Assembly: GCA_021442155.1 (NCBI GenBank)
Contig: CM038214.1
Location: 52,670,514 to 52,734,513, forward strand
From: Cymbidium sinense
Lineage: Eukaryota > Streptophyta > Magnoliopsida > Asparagales > Orchidaceae
Direction of reading: 5' to 3'
Length of the DNA: 64,000 nucleotides
Under the pieces are notes generated by a model. The model worked only from the letters and a program-made list of their open reading frames with translations. It was not told the origin of the DNA and made no database searches. The position numbers and the translations under genes were made by a program. Shown one piece after another: positions 46,960 to 58,898 of this stretch (positions are counted from its first letter, which is position 1; the number at the start of each line of letters is the position of its first letter).

Positions 46960-47738
46960 TCTATAGTGCTAAGGCCTAGTACCGAGGCATTAAACTCTTA
47001 GGAATGAAATCTTGAATGCTTTGTCTAGAGCACCAAGGCACCGAAAATTAGGCACCACGGTGCTAAGCTCTTGAGTTTAGATACAAATTTTTATCATTAA
47101 GGCGTTGTTATACCACATCACAGTGCTAAGCTTTTGGTTCCCTGATCTCTTATATGATGCTACAACACTACATATTCAGCACAAGGCACTATATCTTCCA
47201 CCGTTGAATTTAGTTTCGTGAAATAATATCTCCCTCCCTAGATCATATATTTGGAATAAGGGAGAATAATGCTAATGTATTAAAAAAATTATGAAAATGA
47301 GAATTATGAAAGTGTTATGCTACTAACATTTTGAATCTCAGACAGCCGGGAAATAATGCCATGACGTTGTAGGTCTAACGCCAAGGTGTTGTTTCCTTGG
47401 GAAAACTAACTTTAGAATTTCACAATAGCATGGTGTTTCAATACTAGTGCTAAGACACTGTATTCTCATAATTGAAACCCAAGTGATAATATTAAGGTGT
47501 TATTATCATGATTCAGTTTATACCCACAATGATGAAGTGCTACAAGCATAGCATCGAGGCACTAAGTCCCCAAAAAAATCAAACTTTGGCAGGCATCTCA
47601 TAGCATCATGGAACTGATATCCCAATGTTGAGGTGCCATATGTTCACACAAAAAATAATAATATTAAGATAATCACAACATAATCCAAATTATACCCAAT
47701 AGCACCATGGTTCTACAATTTAGCACCAAGGTGCTGAG
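46960..47738 (-). repeat. GCACC palindrome cluster
   Basis: About fifteen words derived from TAGCACCATGGTGCTA, including TAGGCACCACGGTGCTAAG near 47050, ATAGCACCATGGTTCTA near 47700 and TTAGCACCAAGGTGCTGAG near 47722. Confidence 0.75.
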
Positions 47739-50245
47739 TGTGGGGAAAATTTATTCACCACATAAATTTTAGGAATTTCTTATTTAGGTAATCAAATTCA
47801 TCATTAAGGAATAAACACATTATCTTAGAAGTTAAATATGTTATTCTATAATGGATTTAATCACTTAAATAAGGATTCCTAAGGCTAATGGGTCTTATTA
47901 ATGTTCTAGTGATTCTTCCCTTGAACTACATGAAAAAGTCAGACAAGGTTTATTTTATACTGAGATCATAATTTTTTATAAGGGCAAGCCCTTATAGTTA
48001 ATTACATCTTAGAAATGAGGATATCTTCATAAGAAAACTCTCTATTAAAGAAATTGGTTCTTATTCTATGAATTTCAAATCTAGTTTCAAAGGATTATTA
48101 AATTGAAATTTCAAAAGGGAACTCTTCAATGGGGAAATAGGTTCTTTTCGAGGCTAATTAGGATAAAGTGTGAAATATCCATAAATATTGCAATACCCAT
48201 TAGGCATTTCAACTATCCTACCATTAAGCTTTTTATTTTAGAGATAAAATTTCTTAAAATTTGAATTGATATTTTTATTAGAAATCTATTACTTATATTC
48301 TAGCAGCATAAAATTGCAAAATGCCAAAGATGAAGACTTATTCTTAAAAGGATACTCCAAAACTTAAGTGTACAAATGCTTCTAACACAAATCAGAGGCT
48401 CAACCTAATTTGACTTTTAGGAATTATTGGTTCTTTCTCTCACTAGATAAAAGAACCTATCCCTAACTCTTCTAGACATATAACCCCTCTTGGCAGGGAT
48501 TCCAGCTAACATCACTTGGGCTGTTGCATTTAGGAAAGAAACTAGGAACATATAATCAATCTCTAGTCTTTAAGATCATGTCAATTATGATATGCACATA
48601 ATTAATGCAACATATTTCATTTTTTTAATTTTGACTCACAATTCATTCAAGGATTTTGGGGTATGCAATTTATGCATACACTGAGTTGTAGTTAGAAGTA
48701 ATCATGAGCCAAATCAAAATAAAAAGGCACACATCCCTAAGAAGGTGGTCATCCTCAAAGGTTAGATACCCCTTATATGCAATGGGTGAAGCACCCAATT
48801 CAAGAAGTTGGAAGAATATGCTAGCATGGTTTATAAGGCTAATTATTTTTAGTTATTTTTAAGTTGTGCCTAAAGCTTTAATTATGCATGAAGTTATGAA
48901 TCTATTTTTTTTGTTTAAGTTAATTAGATTTAAGTTGGGTAGAAAATATAGTTTTCCTACGAGCCTACTGTATAGGCATTTCCATAGAGAACATTGCACC
49001 AAAAGAAGCCTTGAAAAGCAGGCAATTTCTATTACACACCCAAAATAAATCGCAACAAATTTAATTTAAAAGAAGAGGCCAGTGTGGCTAAGGGCCGTTA
49101 TACACCCTGAAAGAAAGAGAAAAATGGGTAGCTAAGCTCTTCCTTTTTACAACCCAGCCTATAATAAAAGTCTAGACTTATGGGATTCTTTTTTAGGATC
49201 GTCTCCTTCTTCAGGGACCACGGGCTTCATAAGGACCACCCATCTAGTAGAGTCATGTCTCGCTATTCCTAATTCCCGTAGATCCTAGCTTAACTCTAAG
49301 CTCAAATTACATTTAAAATTTTAAATAAATTCTAATTGCTATAAAATAGATATTAGAAAATACAAACAGTATTTCAATAGCTATATTTGCAAACATACAA
49401 GCTTAGCATTAGTTGCTTGCAAAGCCCACATATCTTAATGGGCTATGGTTAAGGACTTAATTATACCTACAAGAAAAAAACATTTATTAATTATTATTTT
49501 TATTACAACATTCTTTTTTAACACAACCCCTTGCAAAAAATAGTGTTAGCCTAAAAGAAATGTCCTAGAATCCAAATTAGCGGGCAAACAATCATAGTCA
49601 TATAGTCTAAAATAGTACACCATAAAATAATAAAAACATTTCATATCATATCATAGAATATCATAGGACATCAACCTAACCTAAGCCTAAGGTCTGTGAC
49701 CTAATAATCTAAAGTGTGAAAAAAATAAGCTTGTGAGGTATGACTTTATTAGGCATTTTAAGTTCAAGTTTTAATTTGGGTTTCCAAAATTTAATTTAAT
49801 TTAATTTTGAGATTTTTCACCTTTCATATTTTTGCTTTATAGGTATGTGTCATTGTTAAACAAGAGGTTCGACATATCAAGACCGAATTTGGACCAGTAG
49901 CTCTGCGACCTCGGGTGTCTAGACTATATACCATATGTTTGCTTATTATAAAAAAAGGTTGTTTTATCCTTGTAATTTCTTTTATCTTTAAAATTGGTTT
50001 AATTTACCATGGGTTATTTCCATTTAAATAATTTAATTGATTCATGATTTAATTTGCATTTTTAATTATCTTTCATGTTAAAGTGGAACTTATGTTTTCA
50101 AGAATGAAGAATAAAATAAATTTTATTTACCCATTCTTTTCAAGTTCCTAAATCCTAATAAAATGAGATCTTCATCCTGAGATGAAGATTCATTCTAAAG
50201 GTTTAGGTAAGATCTTAAGTATCTTACTTAATCTCTTAATTAATT
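47739..50245 (-). mobile_element. Long Tat-type LTR, copy 5 (3' part)
   Basis: The plus strand starts TGTGGGGAAAATT (LTR end CCCCACA in minus sense) and stays collinear with 40427-42775, offset by about 7.3 kb. Shared landmarks are GGTGGTCATCCTCA, GGGCCGTTATACACCCT, GCTTGCAAAGCCCACATAT, CTAACCTAAGCCTAAGGTCT and ATCTTCATCCTGAGATGAAG. A TCTAGACACCCGAGG word (minus sense, near 49920) matches the triple repeat at 53.7 kb. The LTR start half is missing; plus-strand LTR sequence begins near 50490, giving an inverted junction. Confidence 0.75.
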
Positions 50246-53200
50246 CATTTTAAGTTGAATTTGATTTATGTTTCACCTTCTTTTGTTTAAAAGTTAAAAT
50301 TTAGGGTTAATGATGTTAATGTTAAAACTTTTGGGTAAGGTTTGAGGTATTTCCTTCTTCTTTAATTAGAGGTTTAACCAAATATCATAATTAAATTTAA
50401 TGTTCATTTAGTTTGATCCACTTTCAAATGTTTTTATTTATTGAATGTTTTAAGGTTTAGAATTCATGTAATTTAGAGAATTCATTCTTTATTGTTTATC
50501 ATCCTTGATTTTATCAATTGTAATTAATTGGGTCAAACCAACCCAATTCAATCAAGTGACCCAAGTTAACCCTATTATCCTACATGAGCCAAATGAACTA
50601 AATCTCATTTCAATGCAAATCAATTGAAACCAATGATTTCAATCAATCATAAATTGATCCTTGAACATGACTTGGTCATCATTTAAGCCAAACCAAACCT
50701 AATTGGCTTTTAGAACCAAGTTGACCCAATTTAACTTAAAAGTCCAAATTAGACTAATTCAAATTCTAATCTAAATTGATTACAACCAATGATTCAAATC
50801 CATCCCAAATTGATTATTAAACATGGTCAAAGCCTCCATTAAACCCAATTGATCCATTTGGCCATAATTGACCTAACGGGTCAAATTGGCCTAAATCTAA
50901 ATTGATTGAAATCAAAGCCTACAATCATTTTCAAATCAACAATTGAACCTAAAGCAACACCTAAGCCAAGCCAATTTGACCAAATTGGTCCACTTAGCCT
51001 ATTTAACCCATATGAACCCATATGGGTCAACTTCAAATCCAATCCAAATCAACACCAAACCCAAGCTTTGGTTTCATCCAATTTGATCAATTGATCAACT
51101 TGACCCAACCTAGCCCAATTTGATCTACATGGGTCAAATCGAGCCAAACCCAACTAAATCAACTCCAAACCCATTCAAACTTGGCATGACCCATGTTTTG
51201 GTCACCATGGGTCAGCCCAAATCAAGTTGAACCCATGTCTAACCTGATTTGACCCATTATCCATTGAGTAAAGCCTCCCAAAGGGGACAAACCTATATTT
51301 GGATGGTCAAACCCACTCTCTTACCCTTGGTAACCCCCTAAACACCAAATAGACGTGAGGACCATTGTCTCACATGACCCAAAGCTATTTTGGGTTAGCC
51401 ATGAGCTAAGTGGAGGTGAGCTAACCCACTTTCTCCCTTTGGCACACATAGAAACCCAAGGACATGAACCTCGATAGCCCACTTCCCTCACTCACCCACT
51501 CAAATAGAGCCTCCTCAGCACCACCCTACCACCCACGACCACTTACACCAAACACTTGCAAATTGCAAAATTGATCCAAGCCATTGGTTTGGATGAGGAG
51601 GAGAGTATACTCTTCCCCATACGATTCAAACTCACCATCAGAGTTTCCCTAGAGCATGAGAAAGCCCAGACAAACTCCCATAGTGCATTCCCTAGCTTCA
51701 TGAGCCTCCCCATTGCTAGAAATAGCAAGCCTGAAATAGGAGAAGGAAATCTCCATCCAACTATTCCAAACTCCACTATTTTCAAACTAACATTACCCAT
51801 ACCTTCACCAAGCTCTAGAGAGAAGAAATGAATCAATTCCTAATCGATTCGAGCACTAGAGACCACTCCAAGCCTAACTCTGGCGAGAATTTTGATGGGG
51901 TTTGATCCACAGAGCCAATGGAAAAAAGGCAAGGCATCAGCTTCTCAGCAGGGGATCGCCTCTTCAAGATTAAGCTACCTCAGTCAGTTAACCGCCGGTC
52001 CTGAGCTCCGACGAGGTAAATTTTGGCAAACCATCATTTTCTCAAAATTTTCTAAGCCTTGAGAAAGAAAGTTTAATTTCCTGTGAATCCCACTATAAAA
52101 TCCCTTTAGATCTCCTTCGTGAACATTTTGGGATTCGGCCTCTCACAAGCTCAAGCTCAAATCGGGTGAAATGACGGTCTATCTTCTATTGCTCAGGGAC
52201 AAAGGATCATCCATCATCCATTCTACATGATTGGAATGGATGACCATGATAATCTATTAGATTTAATTTGATTTAATCCTATAGAGACAGTGGGATTAAT
52301 CCCCACCATCCGATCTTAGATCGGATGGCTAAGATGAAAGCGCATCCACAGCCTCCACATCAACACCATGTCAAACCTTTTAAGTGGCCAATCCAGTGGT
52401 ATCATGTGGAAAGTGCTTCAATGTCACACATCGTGCCGATGGGATTAGAGATTAATTAGTGTGTAAAAATGAAATTAATTGGCTGAAACTTCCTAAAATC
52501 ATAACTAATTGTAGAAAAATCCAAAAAAATATAAATAAATATATTTTAAAAAGGTAAAATAGAGGAGAAATTAATAAAGATGATTTCATTATGTTTTAAA
52601 TATTGATTAAGGCTTAATTATGGTTCACATGTTTTTTTAATTAGCATAATTAATCCCTAACTACTTGGGCAATTAATCTCAAACTTGGCATGTTGATTTA
52701 ATGAGATGACCTCTACATCCCATGATTTTTTTGGGATTTATTGGTTATGTAAATAGGGAAATTGGAAATTCAAACCCTAATTACTCCTTTAATTGATTTA
52801 ATGATTAATTAAACTTCTAAATAGTAAAAATTAATTAATTTAAACCCATTAATCATTGATTAATAGTGAGATGATAAGGGAGAGTGATTAGATTCTTTCT
52901 TAATTACTTTTCCAAATTCAATTCGTTAAAGAGAGTTAATTAATATATGGCTTAATTAAGGAATTGATCAGTTAATTAATAGCCAAATCAAACAAAATTA
53001 AATTGGTAATCACATCAGCTAATTAACATTTAAATCAAGGGTTCCCTTTTATGTGTTCAATAACATAAAGACTTTTAAGGAAATTATGATTAACCCATAA
53101 GTGTGAGAAAATCATAAAAGTACTTAATGAGATTCTTTATTCTAACTAATCTCTAATCATGAGCCAATTGCATTAGGTCCTTTAGGAGCATTGCATGGAT

Positions 53201-53627
53201 TGCTTATTGATTCAACTTAATTAAATCAGAAAAATCATTTTATTATTTTTCCTTAAACATATCAAATCACCAACATGGGATGGAAAATAGTAAATGATCT
53301 CTCTTCTTTAAGTTTAATCAAAATCCAAAATCAAATTTAATTTGGGATCTTTGGTTTTCCTTAAGTAGTTTCATTTAATGTGATTTCCCTTAGGAATTAG
53401 TGTAGTTGAATGAATCATATAGAAATGTTTGGCTATTCCTTTTCAATCACCATAAATGTTGTATGCTATGTGATATCATGCATTCATATTTTCAAAATTA
53501 AAATGAAGATTACTTATGTAAAGTTTCATGTGTTGGTTTAATCTTATTAAATCTGTGACTATAATAACTCTAAATTTATTTTCCAAAAGTTATAAATTGA
53601 TAATAATATTTGATGTGATAGTAGTTA

Positions 53628-53630
<3 letters not shown>

Positions 53631-53701
<71 letters not shown>
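53631..53701. repeat. (TA)n microsatellite
   Basis: A pure TA run of about 71 bp inside the LTR of Tat copy B. Confidence 0.95.
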
Positions 53702-53703
<2 letters not shown>

Positions 53704-53726
53704 CATGTGTTTGAATAATAATAACT

Positions 53727-54290
53727 ATATAGTCTGGACATCCCAGGAACAAGAGGCTTTAAGTATCCCCAACGAGGTCATTTGATTATCTTACTTCCCT
53801 GGTTTAAATAATGGCACATACTTATTTAATCTCATTCATATGTATCTTTATATTAAAATACAATCTCTTGCATGATATTCATTTTCCCATTTATGTATAC
53901 ATTCATATATATTTAAGAAATCAAGTATATAGTCTAGACATCCCAGGGATATGAGGCTTTAAGTAGCCCCAAAGAGGTCATTTAATTACCTCACTTCCCT
54001 GGTTTAAACAATGGCATGTACTTGCTTACATCTTTTATACATGTGTATGAGTATTTGATTAAAGAGTAAGAATCTTATTTTCTACTAAAATCATATGCAT
54101 ACATAATCATTTAAACACATCAAACGTATTGCATGTAAAGGTAGTGCTCTTTTTCCTAAGCTCATATGTGGATTTACATATATTTGAATGATGATGAGTA
54201 TATAGTCTGGACATCCCGGGAATACGAGGCTTTAAGTAGTCCCAAGGAGGTCATTTGATTATCTCACTTCCCTGGTTAACAAAGGCATGT
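53727..54290 (+). repeat. Three structured repeats inside the LTR
   Basis: Cores of about 100 bp start ATATAGTCTGGACATCCC at about 53728, 53928 and 54201. Each contains GAGGCTTTAAGTA, a CCCCAA..GAGGTCATTT word and ends ACTTCCCTGGTT. In the middle unit CCAGGGA pairs with TCCCTGG and GAGGT with ACCTC. In the outer units the inner stem is kept only through G-U pairs. Confidence 0.7.
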
Positions 54291-56959
54291 ACTTATTTAA
54301 TTTCTTTCCTATGTATATTCATATTAGAATTTGGATAAAGCTTTACTTTACATGTATAAACCATCTAATCAAGTAAAATATAATTTCAAAATATATTCAT
54401 CCATGATCATTTAAGTGTGCCAAAATATATTGTATGTATACATATACTAAGTGCTAAATCATATGCATGTAATGGGTGATGAAAAGGAATGGTTCAACAT
54501 ATTCTATGTGATGGTAATTCAATTACATTAATCTTAAGACGCCTCTCATGTTGAATAGGATTCTTTATGGTAAACCTAAACCTAAGATTAATAAAATATT
54601 TAATAAATCATTCATTAAAGGAAACTAAATCACAATAATGTGCTTTAGAAAATAACTTAAGGTAGGTATGAAGAAGGTTAAGCATTCTTCCTATCTTTAT
54701 AACACTTAGATGTTAAGTGTAAAGCAAAATAAAATACTAATTAAAATTTGCAAACTCCTAAACAACTTAAAGTTAAACCATTAATCATGTTAAACTAAAC
54801 TTTTTCTAAATTAGAAAATCATAATCCAAAAGCCTAGCTAAGACATACCACATAAAGCCCAAGCACACACATTAGAATGTTAAGTCACCACTTCTAGCTT
54901 TAGGTTAGGACAGTGTATGTAATGATAATTTGTTTTGTTTTATGATGTAATGATTTAGACTGGATTTTAGGAATGTGGATCGTAGGCTAGATGTTAGGCC
55001 ATTGTTAGTCTAATATAATTTTCTTATAGGAGATTGTGCTTATGGGGTCTTCGTAATCATAATTATAAATGCTTCTACTTACAGACTGCTTAGGCCCCTA
55101 AGCATAATCCAAGTTAGGATAGGTGGGCATGGTTACCCATGTGTATGGTGGTAAGTCCAAATTATAAACTATAACTACTTGGGATTATATGTATGTTTAG
55201 CTAATATATATTTTGTAGGTGTAGTTAAATTTTACTTCCCCATGAAAAATGTAATTTTGTAATAGGAATTCAGATAAGTGCTATTGGGATTTGGATGAGC
55301 AGTAGCTAGAAGGCTTAGTCCTAGAATGCCTTGTGATGCCTTGGAGTAAATCAAATCCAATCAAAAGGAGGAAGAATAAATGAAGAATGAAGACCCCTAT
55401 AGCACCTGATTCAATTTCAATTGTAATTATTCCTTTGTAATTATGGGTTGTATAAGGGTAGAGCTCAGCTATACAATTTTCTCTTTTCTGAGGTGTGCGG
55501 TGGTACCCGGCCACATCGATCATTTATTCTTTTATGAAATTTTTTTATTTTGGATTGATCTTATGTTTAGATTGTGCAATAGAATTTCATCTTCTTCATA
55601 ATTTCTTAAACTTAAAGATTGAATGTGTGGACTGGATGCGGTAGGCCCGTAGGATAAAGTTATTTTTTCTACCTCATTTAACAACTCATAACTAAATTTT
55701 AAACAACTTTCAATCTCACTTTAAATCTTAGGCTATAATCAAGAAAGTTAAAATATTTAACAACCCCTTTGCTGAATGTTGTATGTCTCACTTCTTGCAT
55801 GGCATCTTCTATCACACTTGCAAAATGAGGGCCTCCATTCTTACACATTAGGGACATCTTGACCTATGATAGCAACCCATTATAATGGAGATTCACCCTC
55901 TTTCTTTCTTAATTGGGCCAATAGTTAAATTTCATCATGCATTTAGGAATGAGAAATCCCAAGCCATTGTCAAAATATTGCATTAAAAATAATATAAATT
56001 TTGAAAAGATTTTGCATTAGACTAAGTCATATGCTCATGCCGAACATAATATAATCTTTAGAGAGTGAGTTTAGGACTCTAGTCTCTTTCAAAATTAAAT
56101 AATATCTTAAACCATCTTGAAATTTTATAAGATCAGTCTACATGGATTTGAATTATATGTTAGCTGGGTGCCAATCTAGGCAGTTGTACGTCCAAAAGAG
56201 TCAGATAGATTTATTCTCTCTTGTGGAGGTAAATTCTTATGTCCCTCTCTACTTAGATTTAGGTCGTACTTTAGCTTGTGCTAAAGCTCTTTAGATTTAG
56301 GATCAAAGGTTGCTTATTTTATTCAGACTATGAGTATAAATCATCTCCTCATATGGATTTCCACAATCATGTGTAGATGGATTATAAGCCATAGCAATGT
56401 AATAAAGTTTCAACACAAACAAATTAAATCCTTTGACTTTCAAAAATAAAAAGCCTCACCATAGGTTATGTTGGAATGCTCATTAGGCTTCTTAGTATCA
56501 TGAGCATTTCCTACTTATTCTCTTTTGGATTCAAAAATAAGACTTTCCAATTGAACAATCCCACTTGATTAAATAGCCAATCTTTTGATAGTCTAACCTT
56601 GAAATCTTTGGAGACAATAATTGACTAATTTAATCAAGAGTATTCTTAGGAAATCTTATTTCCAAGGATGTAATTAACTATAAAGGCTTGCCTCCATAGG
56701 GAACTTAAGAACCCAACATAAAATAAACCTTGTTTTACTTTTCTAGGTAAAGTAGGGGAAGAATCTCTGGTATATTCGAAGACCCATCATACCTTAGGAG
56801 TTTTTATTAGATGATTAGGTCCATTGTAGTGTGATGTTTCTATCTTTCAAGATAATACACCATACCTCAATGCTGCACCCGATCACTTCAATAAGTACCC
56901 CCATACAATTTGTCTGGTGTCCACTATGACCATCAGAAAATAAATACCATAGATTTTTT

Positions 56960-56977
56960 TGGTGACTCTGCTGGGGA
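56960..56977 (+). promoter_or_regulatory. Primer binding site 1, tRNA-Arg type, Tat copy B
   Basis: TGGTGACTCTGCTGGGGA differs from the Tat/Ogre consensus TGGCGACTCCGCTGGGGA only by two C-to-T changes. That consensus is complementary to the 3' end of a plant tRNA-Arg, which primes minus-strand synthesis. Confidence 0.8.
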
Positions 56978-57043
56978 GATTCCTCTCTCCATCTCCAGTA
57001 GAGTCCACTATGACCATCAGAAAATAAATACCATAGATTTTTT

Positions 57044-57061
57044 TGGTGACTCTGCTGGGGA
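57044..57061 (+). promoter_or_regulatory. Primer binding site 2 (duplicate)
   Basis: Second copy of TGGTGACTCTGCTGGGGA, 84 bp downstream of the first, created by the tandem duplication. Confidence 0.8.
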
Positions 57062-57086
57062 GATTCCTCTCTCCATCTCCAGTAGA

Positions 57087-57442
57087 AAATTATTATCTCC
57101 AAGTATCAGTAGTGGACTTATATTTTATATAAGCCTAAGACTATCTTTCTTTCCATTGGCACTTTGTTATTTTATATTTAAGTAAAGGTGGCTAACATCT
57201 ATTAAGTTTTAAGACCTCACTCTAAGTAGGTCTTAAAACCACTATTGGATCCCTCAATAGGTAAAAATAAATTAATCAATGAAAGAACAATAACCAAACA
57301 TCGATCAAATAAAATTAATAACCTCTTACCACTAGCTTGGTAAAATAAGGTTCATCCAATACTCAAGAAATTTAAATGAAGTCCAAACAAAAAATAAAGA
57401 AAATCTTTTCCAAAAATCCCAAACTTTTCAAAAAAAATTAAT
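57087..57442 (+). other. Tat copy B leader, proximal part
   Basis: Untranslated leader with no ORF; short A-rich stretches. It corresponds to 17850-18130 of copy A. Confidence 0.5.
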
Positions 57443-57889
57443 GAACCCCATTTAACGCAATCAAATTTGTTAAATAAGGGTTCTTATTCAAAGTAAAAAA
57501 TCAATAAAAATAACAAACAACAACAACAAATAAAATTAAAAAAATCCCTTCTCCAAAAATTACAAAATCTTTTTAAGCAAAAGTAATCATCTGCATTTAA
57601 CATAATCAAATTTGTTAAATGAGAGTTCTCCTTTCAAAATTAAATCAAAACCAAACACCAACAAAAACCACAAAGCAAAAGCCTCTTCCCCAAAAATTTT
57701 CAAAATGCTCTCTAAAATAATTGAACCGCATTCAATATAACCAAATTTGTTGAATGTGGGTTCCAACACAACATCAAAAATAAATCCAACAATTTAACCC
57801 AACAAAAATATCTCTATCAAAATCTCCAAATCTCTCCAATAAGCAATTGAACCCCATTCAGCATAATCAAATTTCTTGAATGAGGGTTC
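57443..57889 (+). repeat. Four tandem hairpin repeats in the leader
   Basis: Hairpins lie at 57443-57483, 57594-57621, 57723-57763 and 57849-57889, spaced 126-144 bp. The pattern is GAACCCCATTCAAC, a loop of about 12 bases containing AATCAAATTT, and GTTGAATGAGGGTTC. Loops are almost identical. Several stem differences keep pairing: CATTTAAC with GTTAAAT in units 1 and 2, CATTCAA with TTGAATG in unit 3. Spacers are A-rich and unlike each other. The place between primer binding site and first ORF suits an RNA packaging or dimerisation signal. Confidence 0.8.
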
Positions 57890-57964
57890 CAATTCAAATA
57901 TCAAAATCAATAATTCAAGTTAGCAACATCAAAGCAAAGTATAATCTGGTTCTCTTTTCCAATA

Positions 57965-58853
57965 GTGCAACAGAGATACCAGCCCATCTTCTTCCTTCCT
58001 TCTTTCAATCAATATTTAGCCATGTCTTTTGACAAGCTAATTTTCTCATTCTCCTCCGATGTGGATTTGGCCCTAGATCAGGCCATACTCATCGATTCCC
58101 CAGTCACCAGGTTTGGACTTGACTTTGAGCATTTCAAAGTCACATGTGAGGAACTAGCCCTTACCACTATTAGTAGAGAAGAGGTGGCAGGCAAGAAGCC
58201 ACTCCAACAGTTTGACCTACAGTCTAATTTTGAGATACCCTCTTTGAATAGGAAGGCTATCGATGTTTCCCTGTTGGTGTTACCAGTTCAGCCACTTGTG
58301 CCAGTTCAATCAGTTACCCCTACTGTAATTTTGGCACGGGCTAGTACCGCCTTTATGGTTGCCCCTGCTTTGAGGGGAAGGCTATCTTAACTTCTGAAAT
58401 AGTCTCCCCCACTTTTGAGGTCAGTTCTAGTTCTCATATGGCCTTAGTCACTAAAACCCAACCCTTTAACAAGAATCACAAAATAAAAAAAACCTTATGA
58501 GTGTATGGCCAAGGAGATAGATGAAGCCTCCCATGTCCCTGAGGAGGGTTCCCCTCGTGAGACCTCTCCACTCTTGGGTGGCATAGGTTTCACTCCCTTT
58601 TAACCTTAGAGGGAGAGGAGGACTACCAGAAGATTACTCCATTACCCCATTCACCTACAAAGTATAAGACACTGGCTAGGGATAGAAGGAAGCCCTATGC
58701 TAATCTATGATATGTGCTTCGTAGAGTTAGGAGAGCCCACGGATGCTCAGAGTTTGGCACATTGCATGATTTGAGGAGACTGATCACAGGAAGTGTTAAA
58801 GATCAGATTCACCAAAAGAGGGCCACTAAGGCCAAGGTGATTGCCCAAGTGGG

Positions 58854-58898
<45 letters not shown>

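Larger units (their letters stand above)
46435..47738 (-). mobile_element. Short internal region between two minus-strand LTRs
   Basis: In minus sense it runs from LTR copy 5 (ends 47739) to the start of LTR copy 4 (46434). It carries the palindrome cluster (47730-46960), four diverged TTGAACTTGGATCTG units (46870-46640) and a purine run at the 3' side. It is collinear with 15.2-16.3 kb, the 3' region of gag-only copy 1, but lacks gag. The result is a deletion derivative with about 1.3 kb of internal sequence, or a recombinant. It contains no ORF. Confidence 0.6.
50490..56959 (+). mobile_element. Tat copy B, 5' LTR (about 6.5 kb, 5' end missing)
   Basis: It begins inside the GACCCAATTG-type tract, aligned with 28135, so about 700 bp of the LTR start are lost. 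Then follow the GC-richer segment (51300-52400; GGAGAGTATACTC, AAGCTACCTCAGT, GATCGGATGG), AT-rich 52400-53700, the triple repeat 53.7-54.3, GGTAGG...GCCCAC-type words near 55120, GGTGGTACCCGGCC (55498), CATTAGGGACATCTTGACCT (near 55850), AAGGCTTGCCTCCATAGGGA (near 56680) and finally the primer binding site at 56960. Collinearity with copy 4 from end to end shows that all these blocks are one LTR. The open frames at 51543-51836 on both strands lie in it and are not genes. Confidence 0.75.
56919..57086 (+). repeat. Perfect 84-bp tandem duplication containing the primer binding site
   Basis: Units 56919-57002 and 57003-57086 appear identical, from GTCCACTATGACCATCAG to CTCCATCTCCAGTAGA. Each holds the end of the LTR/PBS junction. 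In diverged surroundings such identity means a recent event, or an assembly artefact. Confidence 0.95.

Noticed and set aside
12236..47990. TATAAA-type words followed by GCAAGCC at 12236, 24224, 40645 and 47977 as LTR promoters
   Set aside because: They are conserved, but they are the complement of GGCTTGC...ATAGG at the LTR 3' end of Tat copies A and B, so they lie antisense to the LTR. Shared descent explains them.
51543..51836. Overlapping 97- and 91-codon open frames on both strands
   Set aside because: Both lie in the GC-richer LTR segment, where aligned copies (29100-29350, 44700-45100) have no matching frame.
53528..53785. Frame with a long Ile-Tyr run
   Set aside because: Translation of the (TA)n microsatellite.
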